A DNA stretch of 40,899 nt, taken from the NCBI GenBank assembly GCA_020636215.1, contig JACJYG010000019.1, forward strand, positions 1 to 40,899, given 5' to 3'. Source of the stretch: Lewinellaceae bacterium. Its GTDB lineage: Bacteria; Bacteroidota; Bacteroidia; Chitinophagales; Saprospiraceae. Positions 8,101 through 17,068 of this stretch are shown in pieces. Below the pieces are notes generated by a model that ran no database searches, was not told the DNA's origin, and saw only the letters and a program-made list of their open reading frames with translations. The position numbers and the translations under genes are program-made. Numbering within the stretch: position 1 is the first letter of the stretch; the number at the start of each line of letters is the position of its first letter.

Positions 8101-9983
8101 AAGTGCTCGTGCGGAAGACCTCGGCGCCCCAGGTGCGCAAGATGCTGGGGAAGCTGATGGAGGAGTCGGCGCCGCTGAAGGAGGTGTTTCTGGATGAGGC
8201 GCTGGAGCATGAGGGGGGGAGTACGTTTTTAAATGCCTACCAGAACTATCCGCTACTGGTGGGGCAGCAGACGAACCTGTTTAAGAATATACTGGAGAAC
8301 ACTTTCACCCTGGCATCTACTCAGGGATTTATAGGGCTGGTGCATCCGGAAGGCATCTACGATGACCCCAAGGGCAAAACATTGCGGGAAGAGGTGTATC
8401 AGCGGCTGAAGTATCATTTTCAGTTTAAGAATGAGTTAATGCTCTTTGCCGAGATCGACCACCATGTTTCTTATGGCCTTCATATTTACGCTGGTCAGAA
8501 AGGTGAAGTGCTTTTCTATTCCATGAATAATCTTTTCCACCCCTCTACGATAGATAGCTCTTTTGTCCATAATGGAAACGGTTTGCCAGAAGGCTATAAA
8601 GTCATGGACCTTCAGCAGGGTAAGATGGTTTGGAACATTCATCCCCACAACGACCGAATCATTCATATTACGCCTGAAGTATTGCAAATTCTGGCTCGCA
8701 CTTTTGAGGATAGTGAAGACTGGACAGGTGCGAAGTTAGTGAACATTCATAGCCGACAGGTCATCAGTGTATTAGAAAAACTGAGTCGTTTTCCAACTAA
8801 AGTTTCAGATTATAAATCTAGAATTACGGTGTGTTGGGATGAAACTAATTCAGTAAATGCTGGAATAATTCGCCGAGAAACTCGCGATCCTAATTTTGAG
8901 CAATATGAGCTAATTTACAGCGGACCCCATTTTGACGTTGCCAATCCTCTTTACAAAAACCCACGAGAAGAATGTATCAAAAATTCAGATTATGACCCTA
9001 TAGACCTTACTCGTATCTCGGAAGATTACCTGCCTCGGACGAATTACGTCCCAAATGAGGAATTGTCAACTTTTTCCAACCGTATCAATGGCTTAGAGAA
9101 AGAGAAGCTATGGATTGAAGAGTATAAAGTATGTTTCAGAGCAATGTTAAATCTGACAAGTGAAAGAACGCTGAGATCTGCTCTCATCCCTCCAAAAACT
9201 TCTCATATTCACACAGTAAAGTCGATCTATTTTCTAGACCAAGAAAAGCTACTCGAATTTTCGGCAATTTCATTTTCAATAATTGCAGACTTTTACACAA
9301 AATCAATAGGGAAAACGGGGTTGTATGATAATAGCATATTGAATAATCTCCCTATTGATCTTGGGGAAAAATTTTCTAAGTCACTGATATTGAGAGCCTT
9401 AATTTTAAATTCTATTAGTTCAGTTTATACCCCCTTGTGGCGCCGCCACTGGCAGGACGCCTTCCGCGAGGACCGCTGGGCCAAGGAAGACCCCCGCCTC
9501 AAGGACCTGAGCGCTCTCGGCCCGGAGTGGAGTTGGGATACCCCTTTGCGCAATTATTACGAGCGCCGCTGGGCGCTGGTGGAGATCGACGTGCTCACGG
9601 CCATGGCCCTGGGGCTGACGCTGGAAGAGCTGATCTTGATCTACCAGGTGCAGTTTCCCGTCCTGCAGCAGAACGAGGACGATACCTGGTATGACCGGCG
9701 GGGCAACATCGTCTTTACCTGCTCGCGCGGGCTGACGGGCGTGGGGCTGGACCGGAAGGAATGGGAGCATGTGCGTGAGATGAAGGGGGATGAGGTGGTG
9801 GATTGTTCGGGGTTTGAGAATATGCGGTGTGAGCGGGCGGGGGAGGTTATTTATACGATTACGAAGTCGGAGTTGTATCGGGGGGAGGAGGTGGTGTATG
9901 CGGCGCCGTTTGAGGGGTGTGATAGGGTTAGAGACTATGAAGTGGTTTGGAAGCATTTTGACAAAATGTTCAACGAAAAATAG
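5118..9983 (+). CDS. Giant Eco57I/PglX-like N6-adenine DNA methyltransferase
   Basis: A 1621-residue class I SAM-dependent methyltransferase. Motif I appears as VLEPAMGAAAF near residue 565, a second SAM-binding element as VYGVDLNPTAVELGKLALWL near 617, and the N6-adenine signature as VIVGNPPW near 972. A long N-terminal domain of about 550 residues precedes the catalytic part. The C-terminal part after about residue 1050 should hold the target-recognition domain. Its expected role is to mark host DNA so that the neighbouring helicases and nuclease act only on unmodified DNA. Proteins of this shape occur in BREX (PglX), DISARM class 1 (DrmMI) and, as I recall, Hma. Three oddities stand out: an AT-rich insert between about 8240 and 9420, a run of four heptamers at 7206-7233, and a G/C palindrome at 7846-7872, all kept in frame. 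The ATG directly follows heptamer repeats. Confidence 0.88.
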   Translation: MLRFLENIGDYFATNYFDEDFPAKVFDKSGYAAADRKEFNKRISALKDRYYRYKQALLEERLRPKDRICLTHEFHTHLLNALGYPGGQAEYDNLFHLEEKEVVPVRHRLYRGEKPHLFVMEMQPMVQVGDEEPEGLFEQVYYRAQWENVFRITEEDVHLTPSVVNDAISALFLIEQHRRPHYILLLAGSELYLLQYEKWFKGSYLRFQLEELFSEASTRRDYYSLFYFLLSKEALAPASDIILMEQLDEDSHKSAYAVTKDLKEGIIHAVEALANEAVWYLQQQGQDLHSLDDSFAQELKDDCLTLIYRLLFLFYAESRPDLEILPISDPVYQRGYSLEMLRDLEQSPLNSEHARNSYFFHDSLSTLFRLLSTGYRENEPQSDNKSFRLRFLDSPLFDDDKLHHLRAVRFRNFIWQEIIRRLSLSRQQRGRARGRISYANLGVNQLGSVYEGLLAYRGFFAEQDYIEVHKKGKPEEGTFLVPRTRLGDFETEEILHDEEGRTVVHPRGAFIYRLSGRDRQKSASYYTPEVLTQTTVKYTLKPILERLEKGEMEARELLRLKVLEPAMGAAAFHNEAINQLAEAYLNYRQEERGEKVNPGEYQEELQKVKAWIATNNVYGVDLNPTAVELGKLALWLNVIHRDMETPFFGYRLGVGNAVVGAWLKVYRAKDFLFDPKDKKAKKEWWEQAPRMLSFPAANSERRTANSIAHRRPDEIYHFLLPDKNMVPSTGINLLKEEYPAEYERVKEWRKDFLQPIRAHEHRRLQAICRRIDRLLVEHYLFQAKVNACTQSQAEIWGALGLQEQCELDLRSYEEKERLAANRSKTNAPYFKLKMVMDYWCALWYWDMRRAADLPTREEWYNDLINILDIDLEEEMARLEKKEQPSPKQEQAKQAELFDPPQSALRRATYSPPSGGLGGASEAILQYADRQDTLLFPTARRRLVEQYARRYRFFHYQLEFVEVFRERGGFDVIVGNPPWIKIEFEEKGIVAEKRPEVLVRKTSAPQVRKMLGKLMEESAPLKEVFLDEALEHEGGSTFLNAYQNYPLLVGQQTNLFKNILENTFTLASTQGFIGLVHPEGIYDDPKGKTLREEVYQRLKYHFQFKNELMLFAEIDHHVSYGLHIYAGQKGEVLFYSMNNLFHPSTIDSSFVHNGNGLPEGYKVMDLQQGKMVWNIHPHNDRIIHITPEVLQILARTFEDSEDWTGAKLVNIHSRQVISVLEKLSRFPTKVSDYKSRITVCWDETNSVNAGIIRRETRDPNFEQYELIYSGPHFDVANPLYKNPREECIKNSDYDPIDLTRISEDYLPRTNYVPNEELSTFSNRINGLEKEKLWIEEYKVCFRAMLNLTSERTLRSALIPPKTSHIHTVKSIYFLDQEKLLEFSAISFSIIADFYTKSIGKTGLYDNSILNNLPIDLGEKFSKSLILRALILNSISSVYTPLWRRHWQDAFREDRWAKEDPRLKDLSALGPEWSWDTPLRNYYERRWALVEIDVLTAMALGLTLEELILIYQVQFPVLQQNEDDTWYDRRGNIVFTCSRGLTGVGLDRKEWEHVREMKGDEVVDCSGFENMRCERAGEVIYTITKSELYRGEEVVYAAPFEGCDRVRDYEVVWKHFDKMFNEK
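7206..7233 (+). repeat. In-frame heptamer GCGAAC(N) x4 inside methylase
   Basis: GCGAACA, GCGAACG, GCGAACC, GCGAACA in tandem. They encode a low-complexity insert (around AANSERRTANS, near residue 700) between motif II and the NPPW motif, with no match to the surrounding conserved sequence. Confidence 0.75.
7846..7872 (+). repeat. In-frame poly-C/poly-G palindrome inside methylase
   Basis: Seven C, TTC, seven G, then CTA and seven more G. The perfect 7-bp G/C stem lies in frame in a linker and yields a Ser/Pro/Gly-rich stretch (YSPPSGGLGGASEA). It looks like an intergenic-type repeat that landed in the gene without breaking it. Confidence 0.7.
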
Positions 9984-10021
9984 AATTCAGACAGGCTTTA
10001 AAATCTCAAAAACTCGCGCTC

Positions 10022-12676
10022 ATGGATAGATTAAAGGCAGGTGCTACCTGGTTACGAGCAGATTTCCACCTGCACACCAATGCAGACAAGGAATTCAAGC
10101 ATGACAAAACAGAGAAACCAGGGGTTTTTGCGAAAAAATATGTGGAACGCCTGGAGGAAGAGGGCATTGGTGTGGGTGTGGTCACTAACCACAACAAGCT
10201 GGATTATGAGGAATTTAAGGCTATTCAGAGCAGAGGAAAAAAAGAAGGCATCCTTCTTTTACCCGGCATTGAATTATCTGTGAAGGATGGAGCGAGGGGG
10301 ATACACTGCCTCATTGCGTTCAATGATAACTGGTTTAGCCAAGGGCATAACTATGTTGAAGGCTTTCTGAATGCTGCATTTGAGGGTATTCCTAACCGGG
10401 AGAATGAGAACACGCGTTGCAAGCTCAACATGGGTGAGCTTCTGACAAAACTTGAGGAGTACTGCACACAAGAACGGGACAGCTTTATTGTTCTGGCTCA
10501 TATCGAGGACAGTAGTGGTTTCTATAAAGAACTCGAAGGCGGGAGGGTCAAAGAGTTTGCTGAAAATCCGCTTTTCCGGAAGTTTGTGCTTGGAATGCAG
10601 AAGGTGCGTACGCGCGATAAAATCCAAAACCTCAAGCAGTGGTTTAAAGAAGCAAAATGCCCACTCCCCGCTTTTGTAGAAGGCTCGGACTGTAAATGTC
10701 TGGAGGAAGTTGGAAACGCGCATCGGCAGAATGGGAAGGATAAGAAAACCTATATCAAGTTAGGAGCCCCAAGCTTTGAAGCCGTAAAGTTTGCTTTAGC
10801 CAACCATGAGATCCGGGTGAAGCCAGACGAGTCCCCTGAGCCTTCCCATGCCCATTTAGAGTCCATTTCCTTTGTGGGCGGGAAACTGGATGGGCAAACT
10901 ATTTACTTCAATGCCGATCTGAATTGCCTGATTGGGACACCCGGCGCCGGGAAGTCGTCCATTCTGGAAACAGTGCGTTATATTCTTGACCTGGAATTCG
11001 GAGATAATGCGATGGATACAAAATATAAGGAGGATGTGGTAAGTAACCTAATGGGAAGTGGAGGTAAAGGGATTGCAAAAATAACAGGACGCAAAAGGCA
11101 GCGTTATACCATAGAACGCACCCTGGGAGAACTCCCTCGTATACTGAATGACCTGGGTGATGAGGTGCAAATGGCTATTAGCGAGGGAATCATTTCCGGC
11201 TTATACTTCGGTCAAAAAGACCTCTCCAATATCAACGACAAATTCAACCAAAGTTTTCTGGATAAATTCATTGGCTCCGCTTTAAAAGAGGTTCAGGAAA
11301 GGATCAGCAAACAGGCAGAAAAGGTAAGCGATATTATCGGCCAGATAGACGAGTTGCATAAGGTGGAGGAAGAAGCCGAAGCTTTAAGGCTGAAAGAGGG
11401 GCAACTTTCAGAAAAAATTAGATTGTTTGATAAGTACGATATTAAGAAAAAACTGGGCCGGCAGGAAGGCTTTGAGGCGGACGTGGATCATATTGGTATG
11501 ATGGAAGAAAAAAGCGAAAAGGAGTTTAAGAAATTCAAGTCGGCAATTGAAAATTTTTCATCGAGTCTTGAAAAACTGCTGGACCATAAAAGCAAGGAAA
11601 ACAAAAAGGATTTTGGAGAAGCCGAAAAGCTTATCCGGCAAATACAATCCTACCTGGAAGAAGTGGAGAAACGTACAGGACAGATGGAAAAAGAGGAATT
11701 GGCGGGATTAAAGCGGATTAGAGAAGAACTCAGTACTCGTTATAATGATGAAAAGGAGGCTTTTGCTGAAGTCCGCCGGGCCGTAAACGTAGATGGAGAA
11801 TTAAAAGCGGATGATTATCTCAAGTATAAGCGGGAATTAAAAGCGACAGAGCAAAAGCTGGAATCCCTGGATGGACAGCTGAAGCAGAAAGAAAAACTTC
11901 AGAAGCAGCTTTCAAAGGCGCTTAAGAGGCTACGTGCTCTTCACAAAGAAGAAGCGGAAAAATATACCGAGGCGATTAAGATGATCAATGAGGAAGGAGC
12001 AGGCGTTAGTGTGCAATTTACGGCTCATGGAGACAAAGAGGAATTTGCACAAGCGCTTGAATGGTTTTTCCAGCGTACGAATATCCGGAAAGAATATTTC
12101 AGAAACATCGCCGAAGCTTATAAGGATACCATCGCCATTTATGAGGCCCTCTACGACCCTGAAAGCTCCCTGGCAGATATTCTCAGTGGTGGCAGCCACC
12201 TGTTGAATTTCCAGAACCGCTTCGAAGAACGGAAAGCAGAGCTCCTCACCTACAAGAGCCCTCACCATTTTGAGTTGCTCTATCAAGGCCGCCCTATTCA
12301 AAAATACTCTGTGGGAGAGCGCGCCTCTGCATTGATCCTGTTTACCCTAACCATGGGCGACAATGACCTCATCGTCATCGACCAGCCGGAGGACGACTTG
12401 AACAGTCAGTCCATCTACCAGGAGGTAGTGGAAACCCTGCTGAAAAGCAAGCACAAAACACAGTTCATTTTTGCCACCCACAACCCCAATATTCCGGTCC
12501 TGGGAGATTGCGAGCAGATCCTCTGTTGCCAGTACTTCGATGACAAACTGCAGTTTACTGCCGGCGGCATCGATTCCAGAGACAATCAGCAGAACATCAT
12601 CCGGATCATGGAAGGCGGCCCGGAGGCTTTTCAGAAGCGGACGGAGATCTATGCGGGGTGGCGGCGGGGGGAGTGA
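10022..12676 (+). CDS. PHP-domain plus SMC-like AAA ATPase (TrlF-type; Hma ATPase candidate)
   Basis: An 884-residue two-part protein. The N-terminus is a PHP metallophosphoesterase-like domain with D-F-H16-L-H18-T, T-N-H57-N and P-G-I-E84-L-S, the expected metal ligands. A P-loop follows as GTPGAGKSS near residue 305, then a long charged coiled coil (about 420-640). The ABC/SMC signature is YSVGERAS near 762, Walker B is VIDQPEDDLNSQ near 785, and the H-loop is FATHNPN. The layout is that of the TrlF family of defence-associated ATPases. PHP domains hydrolyse phosphoesters, so it may be a nucleotide- or DNA-gated nuclease. It lies 38 bp after the methylase on the same strand and would be the ATPase of a helicase-methylase-ATPase (Hma-like) trio. 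Substrate and trigger are unknown. Confidence 0.82.
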   Translation: MDRLKAGATWLRADFHLHTNADKEFKHDKTEKPGVFAKKYVERLEEEGIGVGVVTNHNKLDYEEFKAIQSRGKKEGILLLPGIELSVKDGARGIHCLIAFNDNWFSQGHNYVEGFLNAAFEGIPNRENENTRCKLNMGELLTKLEEYCTQERDSFIVLAHIEDSSGFYKELEGGRVKEFAENPLFRKFVLGMQKVRTRDKIQNLKQWFKEAKCPLPAFVEGSDCKCLEEVGNAHRQNGKDKKTYIKLGAPSFEAVKFALANHEIRVKPDESPEPSHAHLESISFVGGKLDGQTIYFNADLNCLIGTPGAGKSSILETVRYILDLEFGDNAMDTKYKEDVVSNLMGSGGKGIAKITGRKRQRYTIERTLGELPRILNDLGDEVQMAISEGIISGLYFGQKDLSNINDKFNQSFLDKFIGSALKEVQERISKQAEKVSDIIGQIDELHKVEEEAEALRLKEGQLSEKIRLFDKYDIKKKLGRQEGFEADVDHIGMMEEKSEKEFKKFKSAIENFSSSLEKLLDHKSKENKKDFGEAEKLIRQIQSYLEEVEKRTGQMEKEELAGLKRIREELSTRYNDEKEAFAEVRRAVNVDGELKADDYLKYKRELKATEQKLESLDGQLKQKEKLQKQLSKALKRLRALHKEEAEKYTEAIKMINEEGAGVSVQFTAHGDKEEFAQALEWFFQRTNIRKEYFRNIAEAYKDTIAIYEALYDPESSLADILSGGSHLLNFQNRFEERKAELLTYKSPHHFELLYQGRPIQKYSVGERASALILFTLTMGDNDLIVIDQPEDDLNSQSIYQEVVETLLKSKHKTQFIFATHNPNIPVLGDCEQILCCQYFDDKLQFTAGGIDSRDNQQNIIRIMEGGPEAFQKRTEIYAGWRRGE

Positions 12677-12783
12677 GCCTTTTTTCAATAGCCATTAACT
12701 TTAACAATGTAGGATGCAACGAAGCCAGGAAGTACCCGTATAAAATTATTAGTGCACACTTGCCACTGGAAACTATACATAAT

Positions 12784-13527
12784 ATGAAGAAAATTATTGA
12801 GAGAACCTCAAATTACCTCTGCCTGGCCCAAAATAGTGCTATGCCTGTCCGCAAAGAGGGCTATCAATTCTTCAACGATCTCGCGCGGGGAACAATAGAA
12901 GAGCTAAAAAAATATTTCGATTGCCAACCGGATAGCCTCAAAGAACACGCCTTTGAATACCGGGAGCAACAGATTAAGACCTTCATCACTCTGGCGCTCG
13001 GAAAAATAACGAAGAATAACTTTCTTCAGGAATTCCCCATGGAACGGGTAAAGAAGCGCACCAAAAAATGGGAGTACCTGGGTAACGGCTTTGTCGATTA
13101 CTGGGCGGCTACGAAAGAGGTTACCTGCTTCATCGAGGTAAAAAATGAATGGACGCGCTACTATCCGGAAAAGAAGGAATTCACTTTTTACAAAGTTGCC
13201 GCCGGTTTGCTTTCCGATGCAAAAGAACAAACAGATCAGATCAAAGATAAAGGTGCTTTCTACAACACGAAACATGCCTACAGCCTGGGGTTACTGATCA
13301 CCCCCATTTTCGCCTTCGGTGAAAAGGCTGAGATTATACGGATGGATGCTACCCTAAAAGAAGAACTTATAAGGGGCGCCAAAGATCTTGGTGCGGATAT
13401 CCTGGCTTTCTGGCGGATCGGGAATAAGCGGTTGCATGAGTATGAGTTGGAGAACGGGGGAGAGGTGGAGTATTTTCCGGGGGTGGTGTTTTGGGGGCGG
13501 ATGAAGAAGGTGTCGAGGAAGAGATAA
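12784..13527 (+). CDS. PD-(D/E)XK nuclease-like protein
   Basis: A 247-residue protein with a candidate PD-(D/E)XK core: D105 in GFVDYWA, then E118-V-K120 at the end of a hydrophobic strand (CFIEVKNEW). This is the spacing seen in many restriction-like and Mrr-type folds. A downstream Q-T-x-Q-I-K helix fits as well. I chose the ATG at 12784. An upstream GTG at 12658 would add 42 residues with no family-like content that overlap the ATPase gene. It sits 16 bp before the SF1 helicase on the same strand, so a nuclease-helicase pair is likely. The family itself is not one I recognise; the fold call is from the motif only. Confidence 0.6.
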   Translation: MKKIIERTSNYLCLAQNSAMPVRKEGYQFFNDLARGTIEELKKYFDCQPDSLKEHAFEYREQQIKTFITLALGKITKNNFLQEFPMERVKKRTKKWEYLGNGFVDYWAATKEVTCFIEVKNEWTRYYPEKKEFTFYKVAAGLLSDAKEQTDQIKDKGAFYNTKHAYSLGLLITPIFAFGEKAEIIRMDATLKEELIRGAKDLGADILAFWRIGNKRLHEYELENGGEVEYFPGVVFWGRMKKVSRKR

Positions 13528-13543
13528 CTTAATCAATACTATT

Positions 13544-16500
13544 ATGATGTCCCAGGACATGATGAAAATATGGGAAGCCTACATTGACGCCCAGGAGCTT
13601 ATGACGGGGCAGTATTCTCGTCCATTTCACGTTAAGTACCTGAGCGGTAATGAGGGAGGAGAACATGTTGTAGAATTCATAGAGAGTCCGCGCAGGGATA
13701 TTATCCAGAAAATCAAAGACACATTCCCAGATATCTCAGATGATGATATTCATCTCGAAGAAGGTTACTTTCTCTTCTCAACTGACGGACTTGACTCTAT
13801 TAATCAAGGCCGGTTAAATGAGTTTGTCAAATACTGTGACGCCAACTATTTTGATTTTGTTCCTCGGCCATGCTTGACCGGTCGGGTTGAGTTACAGGCA
13901 GATCCAGTTAGCCTACTACTCACGAGTCGCGACATTTCCGTTTCTCAGGAAGGGGTGGCGCTCTGCTCCCTTGAAGACATTGAACAGATTGACCATCTTG
14001 CACAGCAAATTGATGGATTTGCGCGCGATCTCAACATAGGGGCAGTATTTCCCATCAACCAGGATGGTGATTATTATTTGCATCTCAGAAAGGTCCTTCG
14101 CAAAACAGTGGATGAAGGGGAAGACCTTGAGGATCCTTTCCTAGAAATAAAAACGATTGTAAATCAACCTCAGTTAAAGGGAAGGCATCTTCACGAGGCA
14201 ATACCTGACCACTTTGCATCCTATCACGAATACCACATAGTAGTCGTTGTTGAACCAGCTGCTTTTGACGAGTTCGAGGTACAACGGAAACAGAAGAAAA
14301 TCTTCTATGAGGGGGAAAATGATTCGTTTCGGTCCAGAATTCTCCCGAAACCTATTGGTAACACGTTCCACTTTCCTATAAGACGTTTATCAGGGGAGGA
14401 GGAACCTGATTCTGGATTTGAGAAGGTCTGGATAAAAAGATCGATGCGCCACTATTTCCCGGAAGGATCCTTTCGGGTAGAAACGAGGCAGTATATCATT
14501 TACACCAATGCCAATAAACTAGTGGCTCACATTAGTAGTCAGTTTCAGGACGATGACACTGTTTTTGTGAGTGGAAGAACCCGGCAAATTTCTTTTGACT
14601 TCATCAACAAAAAAGAACTGGAAAGCAAGTTGGGAAGGCTCAAGCAATTTGAGGATTTCGATATTCACATATTTGATAATCATCGCTATAAAGTTCGGTT
14701 GCATTATCAGTCTCCCATCCGCGAAGTAATACAGGCTTTCCAAGAAATACCAAGTGTCCAATCAACTATTCACTCCGCGGGTACTAAACTTGATTTCAGG
14801 GTTTATATTAATGAGCGTGATGATGCTTTTCTACTAAGGAATAGGATACAGAATAGGCTGGGTCAACTTACTCCTGGTCGTTTTCAAGCATCACTAAGTG
14901 CAATCGATGAAGGCCGGCTGCGCTACAGTATTATCTTTAGAGAAGAGGAATATCTGCAGGAAACAGAAAGTCACCTGCAGTACTTGCGAGGAGAAGAAGT
15001 AATTATCAATCATGACCGTGACAAAGCAGGCACGATCATGGAGGTTAGGTATCCTAAACTAAGATTAGTTACAGAACAGCTATTCCAGTCTTTTTTCCTC
15101 GGGAATATCATCACCCTTGAAGCTCCTCTTTTTGGAGAAAGAGAAAAGATCAATCGACTGAAGGATACGATCCAGGCGATTTTTGGACTAGGAGCATCCA
15201 TGGTCAATTCTCGATTGAAGCAACTATTGATCGATCCGGGCAAATACGAGCCTGGCAATAAGGACATCAGGACATCGACTGATTATCTACAAACCAAACG
15301 AAGCATAGAGGAACAATTACTAACACCTCCCAATAGGATCAATGACAGCCAAATAGAAGCCATTGCCAAGTCACTTATGGCTAATGACCTCTTCATTATA
15401 CAAGGCCCGCCGGGCACTGGAAAATCAACAGCTATTGCTGAAATCATCTGGCAACATATTCAAAAACACAATACAAAACAGAGTAAACAACCCTATCGAA
15501 TACTGGTCACCTCGGAAACCAACCTGGCCGTCGATAATGCTCTGGATAAATTACGGAGCGAACACCACACCCTTATAAAGCCGATTCGCTTTGGGGCTGA
15601 AGAGAGATTAGACAAGGAAGGCCGCCGCTTCTCTATTGCAAGGATAAAAAACTGGATGGAGACTGGTGAAAACCAAGCTGAGGTTGATGAAGAAGAAGGC
15701 CTACTGCCGGAAGCTAATATCATCAAGGACTGGATGCAACAAATTTCCAGTAGAGCTCAGCGTCAAGCCACAGACAACACCAGAGAGATCATCCAAAAGT
15801 GGGAACGATTTCTGTGTGATCCAAAGGAGGAAACAAGGGCGCTTTTTGTCGATACCTACAAGAGTCACGTTAATGTAGTTGGAGCAACCTGTAGTTCCAT
15901 TGGACAACTTACCTCGACGGGAGGTATGACCAGCTTCTTCAGAGATTACATCAGCACATATCATGGCGCCCCTGTTGACAGAAGCTTCCGAAGAGTTCAA
16001 ATAGCGTTCGACCTGGTAATCCAGGACGAGGCTAGTAAAGCTACTCCTCCAGAACTTGCCCTGCCCTTCGTGTACGGTAAAAAAGCGATCGTTATAGGAG
16101 ATCACCGGCAGTTGCCACCTATGGTGGATAGCGGTGAGTTTCTGGAACAGCTTGAATACTTACTGGTTAGAAGCAAAAATCACAAAGAGCGTAAGAAGAT
16201 CAGAGGCTTAATGAGGATTATTAAGAGAAACCATAATCTATTTGATCAATCCCATTTCGAGTTTCTATTCAATAAAGTACCCCATCATTTCAAATCCACG
16301 TTTAACCTGCAATACCGGATGCACCCGGCGATCAATGAAACGATCAAACAATTTTATTTGGACGAGGGAGGGTTGGAATGCGGTTTGGTGACACCTGTAG
16401 ACCTAGGGGTTGATGATCGAGACCTGAATAATCCCGCCAGCCGATATCACGGCATATCCATTGAAGGTGTATTATCCTCAGACACCCATATACTCTGGCT

Positions 16501-17068
16501 TAATGTGAAAACGCCCGAATACAAAAAGGGCACCTCTCGTCTGAATACTGGAGAAATCCAAGCCATTGACTGGCTAATTGGACAGATCAGTAAGACGCAG
16601 GAATACCTCGAATTTGTCAATAACTGGGATGAAGAGGCTATTGAAGAAAAACAAATTGGGGTGATCACCTTTTATGGTGCCCAGGCTTCCGCATTATACG
16701 AATTAGGGAGAAAACACCCCAGTGTTCCATTAAGAATTTCTGCCGTCGACAAATTCCAGGGCATGGAACGGAATATAGTGATTGTATCGACCGTCCGTAG
16801 CGATTGCATCGCCGATTTCCCGGATCAACAACCTGACTATGAGAAATATGCTATAAAGGGCTATCCAGAGCAGACCAGCATGGGCTTTGCCGAATTTCCC
16901 AATCGCCTGAACGTGGCTCTTTCCCGGGCCAAACGTTTGCTGATCATTGTTGGGAATGCCCGTCACTTTGAAAGCAAACCTATTTATCGAAATGTTCTCC
17001 AGACCATTACTGAACATCCGAATGGCAGTTTGCTTGAATTCTCTGACATTTTAAATCCGGCATCGTGA
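13544..17068 (+). CDS. Upf1/Dna2-like SF1 helicase with long N-terminal region
   Basis: A 1174-residue protein. The C-terminal half is a superfamily 1B helicase. Motif I is IIQGPPGTGKST near residue 617, motif II is VIQDEASKA near 826, motif III is GDHRQLPPMV near 853. Motif IV is F-N-L-Q-Y-R-M-H-P near 922, motif V is VDKFQGMERNIVIVS near 1067, and motif VI is NRLNVALSRAK near 1124. The N-terminal 600 residues contain no domain I can name and have an alpha/beta character. Such helicases translocate 5' to 3' on single strands. Base composition is more AT-rich than the flanking methylase and DUF1998 helicase genes. It overlaps the next gene by 4 nt (GTGA), which implies translational coupling with the Trp-repeat/DarT-like protein. 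Confidence 0.86.
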   Translation: MMSQDMMKIWEAYIDAQELMTGQYSRPFHVKYLSGNEGGEHVVEFIESPRRDIIQKIKDTFPDISDDDIHLEEGYFLFSTDGLDSINQGRLNEFVKYCDANYFDFVPRPCLTGRVELQADPVSLLLTSRDISVSQEGVALCSLEDIEQIDHLAQQIDGFARDLNIGAVFPINQDGDYYLHLRKVLRKTVDEGEDLEDPFLEIKTIVNQPQLKGRHLHEAIPDHFASYHEYHIVVVVEPAAFDEFEVQRKQKKIFYEGENDSFRSRILPKPIGNTFHFPIRRLSGEEEPDSGFEKVWIKRSMRHYFPEGSFRVETRQYIIYTNANKLVAHISSQFQDDDTVFVSGRTRQISFDFINKKELESKLGRLKQFEDFDIHIFDNHRYKVRLHYQSPIREVIQAFQEIPSVQSTIHSAGTKLDFRVYINERDDAFLLRNRIQNRLGQLTPGRFQASLSAIDEGRLRYSIIFREEEYLQETESHLQYLRGEEVIINHDRDKAGTIMEVRYPKLRLVTEQLFQSFFLGNIITLEAPLFGEREKINRLKDTIQAIFGLGASMVNSRLKQLLIDPGKYEPGNKDIRTSTDYLQTKRSIEEQLLTPPNRINDSQIEAIAKSLMANDLFIIQGPPGTGKSTAIAEIIWQHIQKHNTKQSKQPYRILVTSETNLAVDNALDKLRSEHHTLIKPIRFGAEERLDKEGRRFSIARIKNWMETGENQAEVDEEEGLLPEANIIKDWMQQISSRAQRQATDNTREIIQKWERFLCDPKEETRALFVDTYKSHVNVVGATCSSIGQLTSTGGMTSFFRDYISTYHGAPVDRSFRRVQIAFDLVIQDEASKATPPELALPFVYGKKAIVIGDHRQLPPMVDSGEFLEQLEYLLVRSKNHKERKKIRGLMRIIKRNHNLFDQSHFEFLFNKVPHHFKSTFNLQYRMHPAINETIKQFYLDEGGLECGLVTPVDLGVDDRDLNNPASRYHGISIEGVLSSDTHILWLNVKTPEYKKGTSRLNTGEIQAIDWLIGQISKTQEYLEFVNNWDEEAIEEKQIGVITFYGAQASALYELGRKHPSVPLRISAVDKFQGMERNIVIVSTVRSDCIADFPDQQPDYEKYAIKGYPEQTSMGFAEFPNRLNVALSRAKRLLIIVGNARHFESKPIYRNVLQTITEHPNGSLLEFSDILNPAS

